Shown here: piece by piece, positions 33,873 through 43,408 of the stretch
Layout of the letters: each line of letters begins with the position of its first letter
Position numbering within the stretch: the stretch's first letter is position 1
Origin: Hyaloraphidium curvatum
Lineage: Eukaryota > Monoblepharomycota > Hyaloraphidiomycetes > Hyaloraphidiales > Hyaloraphidiaceae
Direction: 5' to 3'
Length of the DNA stretch: 64,000 nt
Assembly: GCA_025558095.1 (NCBI GenBank)
Contig: JAIVFI010000007.1
Span: 620,001-684,000, forward strand
Notes under the pieces: generated by a model
Told to the model about the DNA's origin: nothing
The model's input: only the letters and a program-made list of their open reading frames with translations
The model's database searches: none
Position numbers and translations under genes: made by a program

Positions 33873-34212
33873 GCGTACGCCACTTTCGACCATGCAAATC
33901 TCGAGATCATTCAATCTGCCGGCGAGAATCCTTGGCCTGCGAGAACGGGCATGGGCGTTGTTGGGCTGATCGGCAACACCCCGCCGATGGAGGAGCGCGC
34001 GTCGTTCTGTTTACGCGCGAAACCAAAGCTCGTCACCCCCGGCTCACCCTTCGCAGCCAATGTACGCACCTCCATTCGCTGCCGTGCCTTCTTGTTGCTG
34101 ACTTCTTTCTCCGTCCGTCCCCCAGCACCCTGTGTACGCCTCTTCCTTTCGACGTCACCACCGTCGGTCTCATCCTCCATCCCCAGGCGTTCCCTGCCGG
34201 GCCGCCCGCAGG

Positions 34213-35503
34213 ATGGTCTCCTTCACATGTGATGCGTGCCAGGACGTGATCAAGAAGGCCAAGCTCGACAACCACGGCTGCGGTGCCAGCTTCTCCTGCA
34301 TCGACTGCGGGGTGAGCTTCCCGGGCACGACCTACCGGGCGCACACGAGCTGCATCAGTGAGGCGGAAAAGTACCAAAAGTCCCTGTACAAGGGACCCAA
34401 GAAGGCGAGCGGGCAGGCCAACGGGACGCCGAAGGCCAACGGGCACGCGGAGGCGGGCAAGGCGAACGGGGTCCCCGAGGAGAACGGGCACGCCAAGGCG
34501 GAAAAGTCACCCGAACCTGCGGCGATGGCGGACGACAAGAAGCTGAGCAAGGAGGAGCGCAAAGCCCTGAAGAAGGCCGAGAAGCAGGCCCGGAAATCGG
34601 CAGAAGGGGCGGGGTCCAAGGCGGACGCCGAGGAGATGGAGGTGGACGCTTCGGAGGCTGCGCCGGCGGAACCGGCACCCGCAGAGGCTGCCAAGGCGGA
34701 AGGTAAAGAGGGCAAGAAGGACAAGAAGGACAAGAAGAAGTCGAAGGAAGCCGCTGAGCAGGTGGGGTCGTGATCATCGGTTTTCCTCGTCCATTGACAG
34801 CTTTCGTTGCCACTTGCTACGCCGAAGCAGAAATCGGAAGCCAAGTCCGCGGAACCCGAACCTCTTGGAGCGCAACTGCGCAAGCTCGAGGCCCTGAAGG
34901 CCGAGGGCAAGGATGGGGCCGGCGTTTCGGACATTGCCGCCGCAGCTGCCGCCGCCGGAATCTCCGCGGACGTCGTCGAAGGGACGCCGGCCAAGGAGGA
35001 GAAGAAATCAAAGAAGGAGAAGAAGGCCAAGGGGGACAAGGGCGAGGCGCCCGCGGAGTCGACTGAGGAGAAGCCGGCAGCGGCCGAGGAGACGCCTTCG
35101 TCCAAGAAGTCGAAGCGCGACCGCGAGGAGAAGGCTGCGAAACCCGAAGCTGCGGAGGAGCCGCCGGCCAAGAAGGCGAAGGCGTCGGAAGCCCAGGGCT
35201 CCCTCGCAGACACGCTGACGGAGAAGACGCACGCTCTGCTTGCAAAGGCAAGGACGCGGCAGTTTCGTCAGGCATCGGTTTGCTGACGCGTTTCGTGAAA
35301 GGGCTCTCACACCCTGCAATCGCTCAAGAAGGAGCTCAACGATAGCTTCGGCTCGAAGGACGCGCGGAAAGCAGCTGGGTACAACCAGGAGAAGTTCGAT
35401 CAGCTGGTGAGCGGTGTGGTAGTCTTTTGGGCAGAACTCGGCTCATGCGCTCCAGGTCCACGTGGAGGTCAAGGATGGGGCTTTCGTGCTTCGTTTCGCC
35501 TGA
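34213..35503 (+). CDS. LYAR-type zinc-finger nucleolar protein
   Basis: Model exons 34213-34761, 34831-35247, 35302-35406 and 35456-35503 encode 372 residues. The N-terminus has the LYAR finger pair: FTCDACQDVIKKAKLDNH then FSCIDCGVSFPGTTYRAHT and CISEAEKYQK. LYAR proteins act in nucleolar rRNA processing and growth control. A long Lys/Glu/Ala-rich region with KEEKKSKKEKKAKG-type basic clusters follows, then a C-terminal segment ending HVEVKDGAFVLRFA. The acceptor of intron 1 is ambiguous (34800, 34827 or 34830 all keep frame). Intron 2 has no usable GT donor; a GC donor at 35248 gives the best join. Confidence 0.82.
35248..35301 (+). other. Probable GC-AG intron in the LYAR gene
   Basis: Exon ends CTTGCAAAG and the intron starts GCAAGG, a good GC-AG donor. 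A TTGCTGACG branch lies 14 nt before the acceptor GTGAAAG. Removal of these 54 nt joins LLAK to GSHTLQSLKKEL in frame. GT donors nearby would give a 24-nt intron or break the frame. Confidence 0.6.
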
Positions 35504-35567
35504 TTCCACTGCGCCCCCCGTGATTCCCATCTCTCGGATCTGTATTACTCGCCTAATGGAAGTAGCT

Positions 35568-36836
35568 CTACATTCTCTTCTCCCGTTTTGCCGGCCCGCC
35601 CTTCTTTCCCTCATAAAGGGACAGGAAGTCCGCTTTCTTCCGAGCATCCAGCCCTGTCCGACGTTGGGAAAGTATTCTCCCCAGCACCATGGACGCGAGG
35701 TCCGTCTGGTTCACTGGCGATGGCTGCGAAAACAGCGAAGCGGAGACGGAAGATGGAGGTGTATGGGCAACGGAGAGGAAGTTGCCGTACTGAACGACAG
35801 ACACGGTCAGCGCAGGCTGTTGATATAAGCAGCGCGGCCCACCTGGCACATGAGCCTCGCCAGATGAAGCAACCGACTGCCCAGGGGTATCGTTGGAGCA
35901 AAAGTTTCGTACTCGTACTTGAGGCCGACAACGTAGGCCGCAAGCACTCCCGATCCCGCAGACGGAGCGCCCTCGACGTGACAGCTCTCCAGCAATGCCG
36001 AGCTGCTGCTCTCCGGATCCGTCCCCAGGAAGCGCAAAAGGCCCTTGCCGTTGGTCGTTGTCGCCTCGGGAAAGAGGGCCAGCGGACCAGCCGACCAGAG
36101 CTGGGCTCGGACCTCGCTCAGCTCGAACCGTTGCTCGGTCGGTTTCGCCGCCCATAGCGCGGAGGGATCCGTCGCCACCAGAGCCAAAGCCTTCCAAAAT
36201 GTCCGGGGAACGACCGTTTCCTTGCCAGTTCCGCTCGGGTACAGGTAGTACGAGGGAGTGAAGGCGTAGGCAAGGTAGAAGAGGTCGACGTACGACGAAT
36301 GGTTGACCACCAAAAGGGTCGAGGACGTGATGGGCGGGGCGCGAAGGTCTTCTGCCGGTGCACTCGCATCTCGTCGCCTGATTAGAGCGCGTTCAGGTTG
36401 ACGAGGGAGAGGGAAACGCAGAGGGCGAACCCACCCTTTCCTGGTCGAGACCACCTCGAATGGGATGTAATGAAATCCCATGGCAAAGAGGACGATCCGC
36501 GCTCCGATGACATAGAACGCTCTGCGCGATCCCCAGGCCGCGGACGCCCCCAGCACCTGCGATTCATTCAATTCGGAATGAGAACCAGCGATCCCCCGGC
36601 TCCAAATCAACACACACCCCAAAGAGGAGCGATAGTAGGTCTCCAATGAGCATAATCAAGAGTCCAAGGAGGAGCAGAACGAGCCGCAGGGGGAAGAGTA
36701 GCAAAGATCCCACGAGGTAGTCGCGGAGGCCCGCGAGCACCGCGGACGCTGCATCGCGGTCAACCCGGGCCGGCTTCACGACCAGGAAAGGTGCAATGCC
36801 CGTCCCGCTATCTCTGAACGCTCCGAACTTCTCCAT
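35568..36836 (-). CDS. PlsC-type lysophospholipid acyltransferase, membrane-bound
   Basis: Exons 36836-36618, 36556-36435, 36377-35843 and 35789-35568 give 365 residues. An N-terminal hydrophobic stretch (LVGSLLLFPLRLVLLLLGLLIM) and a second one (GARIVLFAMGFHYI) precede the acyltransferase motifs: NHSSYVD (His-x4-Asp catalytic pair) and ALFPEATTTNGKGLLRF. This is the LPAAT/LPCAT family, which acylates lysophospholipids at the ER or related membranes; the acceptor lipid is not evident. Splicing the last intron (CTGAC branch) extends the protein with YGNFLSVAHTPPSS and a basic tail. The transcript start is tightly opposed to the PhyH-like gene, 82 bp between start codons. Confidence 0.85.
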
Positions 36837-36918
36837 GCGGGCTCTATTTGGCCCGGGCGGTTCGTCTGGCAATCAGTCTCGACGCGTTGTTTATCCGCAC
36901 TCGCGCACTACCTCAACT
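36837..36918. promoter_or_regulatory. Very short shared promoter, acyltransferase / PhyH-like
   Basis: Only 82 bp separate the two divergent start codons. Either the transcripts have very short leaders or their 5' ends overlap the opposite gene. Evidence is position only. Confidence 0.45.
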
Positions 36919-38091
36919 ATGTACGGCGACGGTAGGCGCACGAACTACGTGGTCGGTTCTCAAGCCCGCGAGCGAAGAATGGAATACGAGAGCAACGCCG
37001 TCCGTTCTCTGGATGAGCTCGATTTGGCCGTCGAGGACCTGCGGAGGGACGGCTACACGGCCATTCGGGCGCTGACGGATGCCGAGGAGCTCGAGGACAT
37101 TCGGAGCAAGTTCTGGGCGTTTTTCGAAGCTCTGGGGACCGGTGTCCGACGAGAAGATCCCGGGACTTGGGGAGACGGACGGTGGCCTCTGCAGGACCGT
37201 GGGATCCTGCATGGCTACAATGCCGGTTGGAACCGAGCGAGCTGGGCCGTCCGAACGCACAGTGATGTCCGCCGCTGCTTTGCGAGAGTCTGGGGAACGC
37301 GAGGCTTGGATCCGAAACCGGAGTTGCCCGCGGAGGACGACGACCGTCTTCTCACCAGCCTGGACGGGATCTGCCTCATTCGGCCCCCGGAGGTTGTACC
37401 CGAGGAAGCCGAGAGGATAAGGAAGGGGACGTTCCGTGCATGGCCCCACGTCGATCAGCACCCTTTGAAGAGGGGTTTGGACACTATTCAGGGCTTGGTG
37501 ACGCTCTACGATTCTGGCCCGGATGACGGCGGGCTCGTCGTGTACGCGAAATCGCACACGGACTTTGCCAGCAAGTTCTGGCTCCACACGAGGATGCGGC
37601 TCGCGATGGCCCTCCCGTCGGTCAACGACGGCATCGTGCGCGGCCACAAAAAGATCAAGCTTTGCGGGCCGGCCGGCACACTCTTCTTGTGGGACAGCCG
37701 CACGGTCCACTGCAATGAGGCGCCAAAGTTGGGACGTTCGCTGCCGGACGTCGTCTCCCCAGATCCGAAACGACCGGACCTTGCATATCGACCTAGGGCT
37801 GTCGTGTATGTGTGCCTTTCCCCGGCAGCGTTGTGCACGCCCGCGCAGCTTGCCAGTGTTGCCAAGGCGGCGGCCGAGCGGCGTTCGTACGGGCACAACG
37901 TCTATCGCGTGGGACTGTTTCCGGCTTGGAAGCCGCTCGTTGGTCCCAGAATGGCTTCCTCTGATCCTGTCGACCCTGCGGCTGTCGATCCTGGCAAAGG
38001 CTGGGCAGAAGCGCTGGACGATACTAGCAAAAGAATGGTTGCGCTTGTGCCATACGAAGATGGGCAAAGCTCAAGCAACAGTCGCCTTTAG
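36919..38091 (+). CDS. Phytanoyl-CoA dioxygenase (PhyH)-like Fe(II)/2-oxoglutarate enzyme
   Basis: Intronless, 390 residues. A PhyH-type double-stranded beta helix is suggested by RRDGYTAIRALTDAEELEDI near the N-terminus, then the iron ligands His-x-Asp in WPHVDQHP (His177, Asp179) and the distal His in TVHCNEAPK (His264). AGTLFLWDSRTVH and GLVVYAKSHTDF fit the family's core. Fungal relatives act on diverse lipids or secondary metabolites; no substrate can be inferred. The chosen start is the ATG at 36919; the frame is open upstream but into the neighbouring gene. Its stop lies 23 bp from the kinesin stop on the other strand. Confidence 0.8.
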   Translation: MYGDGRRTNYVVGSQARERRMEYESNAVRSLDELDLAVEDLRRDGYTAIRALTDAEELEDIRSKFWAFFEALGTGVRREDPGTWGDGRWPLQDRGILHGYNAGWNRASWAVRTHSDVRRCFARVWGTRGLDPKPELPAEDDDRLLTSLDGICLIRPPEVVPEEAERIRKGTFRAWPHVDQHPLKRGLDTIQGLVTLYDSGPDDGGLVVYAKSHTDFASKFWLHTRMRLAMALPSVNDGIVRGHKKIKLCGPAGTLFLWDSRTVHCNEAPKLGRSLPDVVSPDPKRPDLAYRPRAVVYVCLSPAALCTPAQLASVAKAAAERRSYGHNVYRVGLFPAWKPLVGPRMASSDPVDPAAVDPGKGWAEALDDTSKRMVALVPYEDGQSSSNSRL

Positions 38092-38114
38092 CCCCGTTCC
38101 TGATGTACACACGA

Positions 38115-39734
38115 TCACGCATCGTTGACCAAAGTTGCGCGCGACGAGGTCGCAGTCTTGGCCGGTTTCGTCGAGCGCCTCGCGCTCCTCGCGTCCACTA
38201 GAAGCTTCCAGAGCTTGACATAGAACTCTTTGGCTCGCTTCTCGCCAAACCCCGGGTTCGCTGCGAGAATCCTTCCAACGATCACGTTCTCCGGCAGCCT
38301 CAAAATCTGCATCCCCGATTCGTTGCCTTCAGGGCATATGGATTCGGCGGCAATTTTACCGGCCGACGTGGTCTCGATCCAATGCTTCAGGTGGTCGTAG
38401 GTCCAAGTGGCAGGATCGCGAGGGTTGTATGCAGGCGCGGTGGAGCGGGCACCGTTGCTGTTGAGCCCCACCTTAAGCGGCCCCGCGTACCGCAGCGTGT
38501 TGAGCGAATGCGCAACGTCGACAGGGGAGCAGCAGGCAATCACGACGCATTTGGAGGGGCGGCGGGCCTCCGTGTCAAACACGTCCTTCAAAAGTAGCGT
38601 GATCTTCGAGTTCCGGAACGGCACGTGTACGTGCGGCTTCTTGGGCCCTCCTGCTTGGACGGCAGAGGCCGACAGGGTAGCCCGCGAGCGGATGCAGTCC
38701 TTCAGAGTCATGAGCGACGAATTGATTGCTTTGGTCTCCTTCAGCCGTTCTGCGCCGTGGCCTTCCCTGTCCACGTGCCGCTCACTCCCCGCAAGATCCA
38801 GCAGATACAGTATGCCATCCTCGCTGCCGGGCCTGGTGAGGTCCTGCAAGGCGATCTTGCAGACCGCATGTGAGCGCGAGCTGCCGGCTTCATTCATTTT
38901 GGTCGTGGCGCTGTTTCTCTTGGAAAAAGCTTGCTCCATCAGAGACTTGAATTCGAGGGAATCCAGGGGCTCATGCACGGCAGCGTTGTGGATTTGAACC
39001 TGGCCGAACGCATCCTCCAGGATCGAAACAGTGGTTCCCGACCGTAGCTGGGCCTCGCGAATCGAGACGCCGGTCCTGTCCGAAACGCCCTTTCGGACCG
39101 CGGGCACAGGGTTGGGAGATGGGCTTGGCGCCGCACTGCCTTCCGGCTTCGGGAGCAGGTCGGTCACGTTGGAGCCCAGGATCTCGATCACGGTCAGCTT
39201 GACGCGGCGGGCCGGCTGCTCTGCGGCGACCAGGGGGGACGCAAAAAGATCCCGTCCGACTTGATCGATGATCGAGGTCATTGTAAACGTCTTTCCCGAG
39301 CCGGTTTGGCCGTATGCGAGGACGGCGCCTGAGCCGCCCTCCAGCGCCCACGACACGAGCTCCTTTCCGGCAGCCCGGTACACGGCCTCGTTCGAATCGC
39401 CGTCCCCAAAAGCAGCATCGAAGGCGAACTCGTGGGTCTTCATCAGCGGTTCGATTCCAGTGACTTTGAGCGAGGGCTCGTGCAGGTGGACGCGGTCGTG
39501 GTGCACGGTTGCCAGTCCGAGGGGGCTCGTCGAGAAATCCACCGACGGAATCATCGGCCGCACGCGGCAAAAAACCTTGATGTCGGCGGTACTGAGCAGC
39601 TCCGGTTCCGAGTCCCGGGGACCGGCGGGAAGGCCGTTCCGGAACTCGTCGATTCGAGCCCGGAAAAAGTCCGGATAGCGGTGGACGACCTGGTTGGGCC
39701 CGCCCTCGGAATCGGAAGGGAGCGGTGGCATCAT
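38115..39734 (-). CDS. Kinesin motor (kinesin-13-like) with C-terminal SAM-like region
   Basis: Intronless, 539 residues from ATG 39734. Motor domain: IKVFCRVRPM, FDAAFGDGDSNEAVYR, the P-loop AYGQTGSGKTFTM, switch I NEAGSSRSHA, switch II LLDLAGSERH, and HVPFRNSKITLLLKD. The short N-terminus and the SNEAVYRAAGKELV region are closest in style to kinesin-13 and related depolymerases. After the motor comes ATWTYDHLKHWIETTSAG ... GMQILRLPENVIVGR ... EKRAKEFYVKLWKLL, which looks like a SAM/pointed-type helical domain. The arrangement motor-then-SAM is unusual. No long coiled coil is visible, so dimerisation by stalk is unlikely. Confidence 0.85.
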   Translation of the reverse strand: MMPPLPSDSEGGPNQVVHRYPDFFRARIDEFRNGLPAGPRDSEPELLSTADIKVFCRVRPMIPSVDFSTSPLGLATVHHDRVHLHEPSLKVTGIEPLMKTHEFAFDAAFGDGDSNEAVYRAAGKELVSWALEGGSGAVLAYGQTGSGKTFTMTSIIDQVGRDLFASPLVAAEQPARRVKLTVIEILGSNVTDLLPKPEGSAAPSPSPNPVPAVRKGVSDRTGVSIREAQLRSGTTVSILEDAFGQVQIHNAAVHEPLDSLEFKSLMEQAFSKRNSATTKMNEAGSSRSHAVCKIALQDLTRPGSEDGILYLLDLAGSERHVDREGHGAERLKETKAINSSLMTLKDCIRSRATLSASAVQAGGPKKPHVHVPFRNSKITLLLKDVFDTEARRPSKCVVIACCSPVDVAHSLNTLRYAGPLKVGLNSNGARSTAPAYNPRDPATWTYDHLKHWIETTSAGKIAAESICPEGNESGMQILRLPENVIVGRILAANPGFGEKRAKEFYVKLWKLLVDARSARRSTKPAKTATSSRATLVNDA

Positions 39735-40095
39735 GGCGCGGTAGAATGTTGGTGGTAGGAGTCGAGTAGAATTCAAAGATGCATACTGATGTTTTCCGCG
39801 GACCCCCCAGAGGAGGCGCTACTCAGTGATATGCCAAGAGTTCAAGTATTGCGGATCATTACATAGTCCCATGCTAAGTGAGCCTTCGTTTCGATCGTTC
39901 GGTTGGACAGGTCAGGTCAGCAGAAGCATGATCGCCATCCGCCTCATTAGCAGACCAGGGGTGGCCAGTGCCCAGGTCCGTCCTGCGGAGCATTTTGGCA
40001 GTGGCCAATTTCTTTCCGGAGATCCTTGTCGAGCTCTGACAAGGGACCCCCGCGGCCACGGAGTGATCGATACGGCGAATCCCTCGAAAGGTCCG
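39735..40095. other. Divergent intergenic region kinesin / mtRF1
   Basis: About 360 bp between opposite start codons, expected to hold both promoters. An open frame continues upstream of the mtRF1 ATG but has no family resemblance. No motif assigned. Confidence 0.45.
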
Positions 40096-41391
40096 ATGCG
40101 GCTCTTCACGCGTTTAGCCCGTCGGATCGGGCGTTTTCCTCCGCCAAACGGTCCGTCCGCATTGCAAAGACGATGTCTCAACCTACCTGCGGGCCATTTG
40201 GCGCCTTGCAGCCCCCGGAGCGCGTCCCGCCCCGCGCGACAGTTCCACGCCACCGCCGCACGGCGATTTTGGGACGACCGGCTCGATGACCGGCTCGCGA
40301 AGATGGCCGAGGACAGCGATTTGATCTCGAGGCAGCTCGCGGACCTGGGCAACGCCGAGAATCCCGACCCGGGGAAGTTTGCCGAGCTGGGGAGGCAGGC
40401 CTCGGAGCTGGGCCCCGTGGTGGAGCCGTACAGGGAGCTCACGAGGGCGAGGCAGGAGCTCGCGGAACTGGATGCCTTGCTGAAGGAAACGGAGGGCAAG
40501 GGCGGGGACCGGGAGCTGGGAAAGCTTGTCGAAGAGGACCGCGCAAGCTGCCTAGCGAGGATCGAGGAGCTGCAGGACGAAGTGCTCGCGGCCCTGGTGC
40601 CGGACGACGTCAGCGACTCGGCGAATGCCATCCTCGAAATCCGTTCCGGGGCGGGGGGCGACGAGGCCAGCCTCTTTGCCGAGGAGATGTTCCGGATGTA
40701 CGAGCGGTTCGCGCAGTCCAGGGAATGGCGCTTCATTACCATGTCGACGGCTCCGGCCGACCGGGGGCTGCGGGAGGCCATCGCTTCCGTCGGTGGCGAG
40801 AACGTCTTTGGGATGCTCAAGTTCGAGAGCGGCGTGCACCGCGTGCAGAGGGTGCCCGACACGGAAACAAAGGGGCGCACGCACACGAGCACGATCACTG
40901 TTGCCGTCATGCCGGAACCGAACGAAGCGCTGACGAGCGCGATGAAGGACTTTCGGATCAACGAGCTGGATCTGAGGATCGAGACGATGAGGGCATCCGG
41001 TGCCGGCGGGCAGTCCGTCAACACGACGGACTCCGCGGTGCGCATTACGCACATTCCGACGGGGACGGTGGTGCACATTGCTACCGAGCGGTCGCAGCAC
41101 CAGAACAAGGCCAAGGCCATGCAGATCCTGCAGGCCCGCCTATGGGACATGAGGCGCCGCGAAGAGGCGGAGAAGCGGTCGAAGCTCCGGGCCTCGCTGG
41201 TCGGCTCTGGCGCACGGACCGAGAAGATCCGGACCTACAATTTTCCGCAGGGGAGGATCACCGACCACCGGATCAACCTGACTGCGTCCAACATCAGCGC
41301 TTTCATGGACGGCGATGGCCTCGGGGAGATCGTCGAGAAGCTGGTGGCTGAGGAACGGATGAATGATATCCTCAACTCCATCGACGTGTAA
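40096..41391 (+). CDS. MRF1: Mitochondrial peptide chain release factor 1
   Basis: Intronless, 431 residues. It terminates mitochondrial translation by hydrolysing peptidyl-tRNA at stop codons. The N-terminal ~70 residues are rich in Arg and Ser and poor in acids (MRLFTRLARRIGRFP, then RQFHATAARRFWDD), a typical presequence. The core shows IRSGAGGDEASLFA, GVHRVQRVPDTETKGR (VPDT fits the RF1-type Pro-x-Thr tripeptide, usually PAT), HTSTITVAVMPE and the catalytic GAGGQSVN (GGQ 304-306). The start ATG at 40096 gives the cleanest presequence. Confidence 0.93.
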   Translation: MRLFTRLARRIGRFPPPNGPSALQRRCLNLPAGHLAPCSPRSASRPARQFHATAARRFWDDRLDDRLAKMAEDSDLISRQLADLGNAENPDPGKFAELGRQASELGPVVEPYRELTRARQELAELDALLKETEGKGGDRELGKLVEEDRASCLARIEELQDEVLAALVPDDVSDSANAILEIRSGAGGDEASLFAEEMFRMYERFAQSREWRFITMSTAPADRGLREAIASVGGENVFGMLKFESGVHRVQRVPDTETKGRTHTSTITVAVMPEPNEALTSAMKDFRINELDLRIETMRASGAGGQSVNTTDSAVRITHIPTGTVVHIATERSQHQNKAKAMQILQARLWDMRRREEAEKRSKLRASLVGSGARTEKIRTYNFPQGRITDHRINLTASNISAFMDGDGLGEIVEKLVAEERMNDILNSIDV

Positions 41392-41495
41392 TTCAAGACC
41401 ATGAAAAAGACGCTACATCGCTACATCGCTTCAATATCAACTAAACGACAATCAATTTCACGCCCCAAGACGTCTCTGCTTCCGTTCGGTACCCT

Positions 41496-42224
41496 TCAAA
41501 ACCCGCGGCTCCGCTGGTGCTCGGCGTCCGTCAGCGGCACGAACTGCACGCCCATCAAGTGGTGCTTGTGGACGGACCCATCGGCATGGCGATCAACCCG
41601 GACAAGCTGTGCAGACATGAGAATGATGGGCGCAAAGAGCAGACAGCCACTTGCCTCCTGCACGTAGGTTCCGACAGGAATCAGGAGGCTGCCTCCCGGT
41701 TTCAGCTGCTCGATCAGGGCTTTCGGAATCTGCGGCGCCGCTGCCCCGACGTGGATGGCATCGAACGGGGCCCCGTCCTTCCAACCCTGGCGGCCGTCTC
41801 CGACAAAGAACTTGAGGCGTCCGTCGCGGAGAAACTCCGGCTTGTCCCGTTCGACATTCTTGTGGGACAGGTCCACGAGCTCCTGGATGTGGTCCACTCC
41901 AATGATGCGGCCCGTGGGCCCGACCATCTCGGCCATGCACGCAGCGAGGTATCCAGAGCCCGAACCGACGTCGAGGGCGCTCATTCCCGGCTTCAGGTGG
42001 TTCTTCAGCTCCTCGAGCATGTAGGCATGCATATGCGGCGCCGAGATCGTCGCGCCGTAGCCAATGGTCTGCGGGCTGTCGAAGTAGGGGTCACCCTGTC
42101 GAACGTAGTGGCGGCGGTCGATCGCCAGCATTGCATTCTCCACGGTGGGAGACCGGATTATCCCGGCTTTTGCGAGGTTGGCAACGAGCTCGGCATTCGT
42201 GGCCCCGCTGCACCTCCAGGCCAT
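41496..42224 (-). CDS. PCMT1: Protein-L-isoaspartate O-methyltransferase (PIMT)
   Basis: The start at ATG 42224 gives MAWRCSGATNAELVANL, matching MAWKSGGASHSELI of animal PIMT. An in-frame extension further upstream has no ATG, so a membrane-anchored version is not supported. SAM-dependent repair of isoaspartyl residues in the cytosol. Conserved: DSPQTIGYGATISAPHMHA, LDVGSGSGYLAA, FFVGDGRQGW, DAIHVGAAAP, LLIPVG and HHLMGVQFVPLTD. A 57-nt stop-free insert at 41663-41607 (GT...CAG) interrupts the C-terminal strand; removing it yields GTYLVRVDRHADGS and 223 residues, close to the 227 of human PIMT. Confidence 0.92.
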   Translation of the reverse strand: MAWRCSGATNAELVANLAKAGIIRSPTVENAMLAIDRRHYVRQGDPYFDSPQTIGYGATISAPHMHAYMLEELKNHLKPGMSALDVGSGSGYLAACMAEMVGPTGRIIGVDHIQELVDLSHKNVERDKPEFLRDGRLKFFVGDGRQGWKDGAPFDAIHVGAAAPQIPKALIEQLKPGGSLLIPVGTYVQEASGCLLFAPIILMSAQLVRVDRHADGSVHKHHLMGVQFVPLTDAEHQRSRGF

Positions 42225-42549
42225 GGCTTGGCCTCGCGGAGAGTCGTCCGGATTTGCGCTCGCCGGCGGCAGCTTGGCGCGGGGCGACTGGAGCCCCTGG
42301 TCGCGCGGTGAGTCGCTTTGAGCTTCGCGCGTCAACGGCTGCCCGACCCGGGGCGACAGGAACCACAGGACTCCCGCGAGCGCTAGAACAAAGATACTGC
42401 GCAACGTGGCGCCCAGAGATACGGGTGCCGTCTCCGGCTAGCGCGTGTGATGGCCTGCCGGAGTGCGGGAGTGATTCACCATCGAGGACGCGGTCAGTCG
42501 CGTCTGGTCACCGCACCTTCCACCTGACCTTCCCCTTCCCCTGTCGAAC
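42225..42549. other. Divergent intergenic region PIMT / BCL7-like
   Basis: About 325 bp between opposite start codons, expected to hold both promoters. Open frames on both strands here have no ATG in context and no family resemblance. Confidence 0.45.
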
Positions 42550-43380
42550 ATGAGCCTGCAGAACCGATTCGGCCCGCCGCGCTCGGACGGCCGCGGGACG
42601 CCGCAGCCCGTCGCGACGTCCGCGTGGGGCGTCGCGGCCGCGTCGACCGCGTTCGGCGGCACCGGCGGCACGGGCTACTACCGCCCAGCAAACGGCGCCG
42701 CGCAGAACGCAAACGCCGGCGGCGTCGCGTCGCTGGGCAACGCGGGAAATGCAGGGGCGGGAAATGCGACGGCTTCGCACTCGGATCTCACGGTGCCGAT
42801 CAAGAAATGGTGGGCAGGAACGGACGGCGTGCTCTTCCGACCCCCGCCAACGTGTCTCGCGTCGCCAAAGGGTGAAGAAGTGGGAGGGGTCCAAGTACAC
42901 CCCTCAGATGATCGGTCTCACGCCAGCGAGCATCAACATTCCGCGGACAAAGGCCGACGCAGAGGCCCTGCGGCTGTATCGATGGGTGCAGAGTTGGTTT
43001 TCGCTCGCCGTCGACCTTCTTCCCCCGTTGACGTCCCGGCTGCAGCGAACGAGATTGTTGGAGCAAAGGACGAGGAACCGGAGGAGGGAGCGGCCCAGGG
43101 CAACGACGGGGAAGAGGAGGCCGAGTCGAAACCCGGGCGGGGGCGGCGGACCCAGTCGGGAGGGGACTTTGGCGAGACCGCCGACACGCCGGGATCCACC
43201 GGCTCGCCGAAAGAGGGCGGAGATGAGCAGGACGGGGAAGAAGAGGATGCAGAGATGGAGGAAGGGGCCGACGGGGAACAAGATGAAGGCGCGGACGGCG
43301 AGCAAGATGTCGACCAGCAAGAACAGGACGGCGGGGACGGGGGAGATGCGGACGACGGCGGGGACGGCGGCGACGAATAG
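42550..43380 (+). CDS. BCL7-like chromatin protein (tentative)
   Basis: Exons 42550-42809, 42871-42992 and 43046-43380 encode 238 residues. The N-terminus is Gly/Ala/Asn-rich. Splicing the first intron creates VPIKKWVKKWEGSKYTPQM, and the second exon ends ALRLYRWVQ; the order KVRKWEKKW...LRIYKWVP is the BCL7 signature of animal SWI/SNF (BAF) accessory subunits, so a BCL7-like role is suggested. The C-terminal ~110 residues are very acidic and repetitive (Asp/Glu/Gly/Gln, units like DGEQDEGADGEQD). The insertion between the two Trp-containing blocks is longer than in animals, so identity is uncertain. Confidence 0.6.
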   Translation: MSLQNRFGPPRSDGRGTPQPVATSAWGVAAASTAFGGTGGTGYYRPANGAAQNANAGGVASLGNAGNAGAGNATASHSDLTVPIKKWWAGTDGVLFRPPPTCLASPKGEEVGGVQVHPSDDRSHASEHQHSADKGRRRGPAAVSMGAELVFARRRPSSPVDVPAAANEIVGAKDEEPEEGAAQGNDGEEEAESKPGRGRRTQSGGDFGETADTPGSTGSPKEGGDEQDGEEEDAEMEEGADGEQDEGADGEQDVDQQEQDGGDGGDADDGGDGGDE

Positions 43381-43408
43381 GTGGTATTGCTCTCTATACC
43401 CGATACCC

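Noticed and set aside
42225-42404. N-terminal signal-anchor extension of PIMT
   Set aside because: The frame begins at a TTG codon with no ATG upstream; the canonical PIMT start is at 42224.
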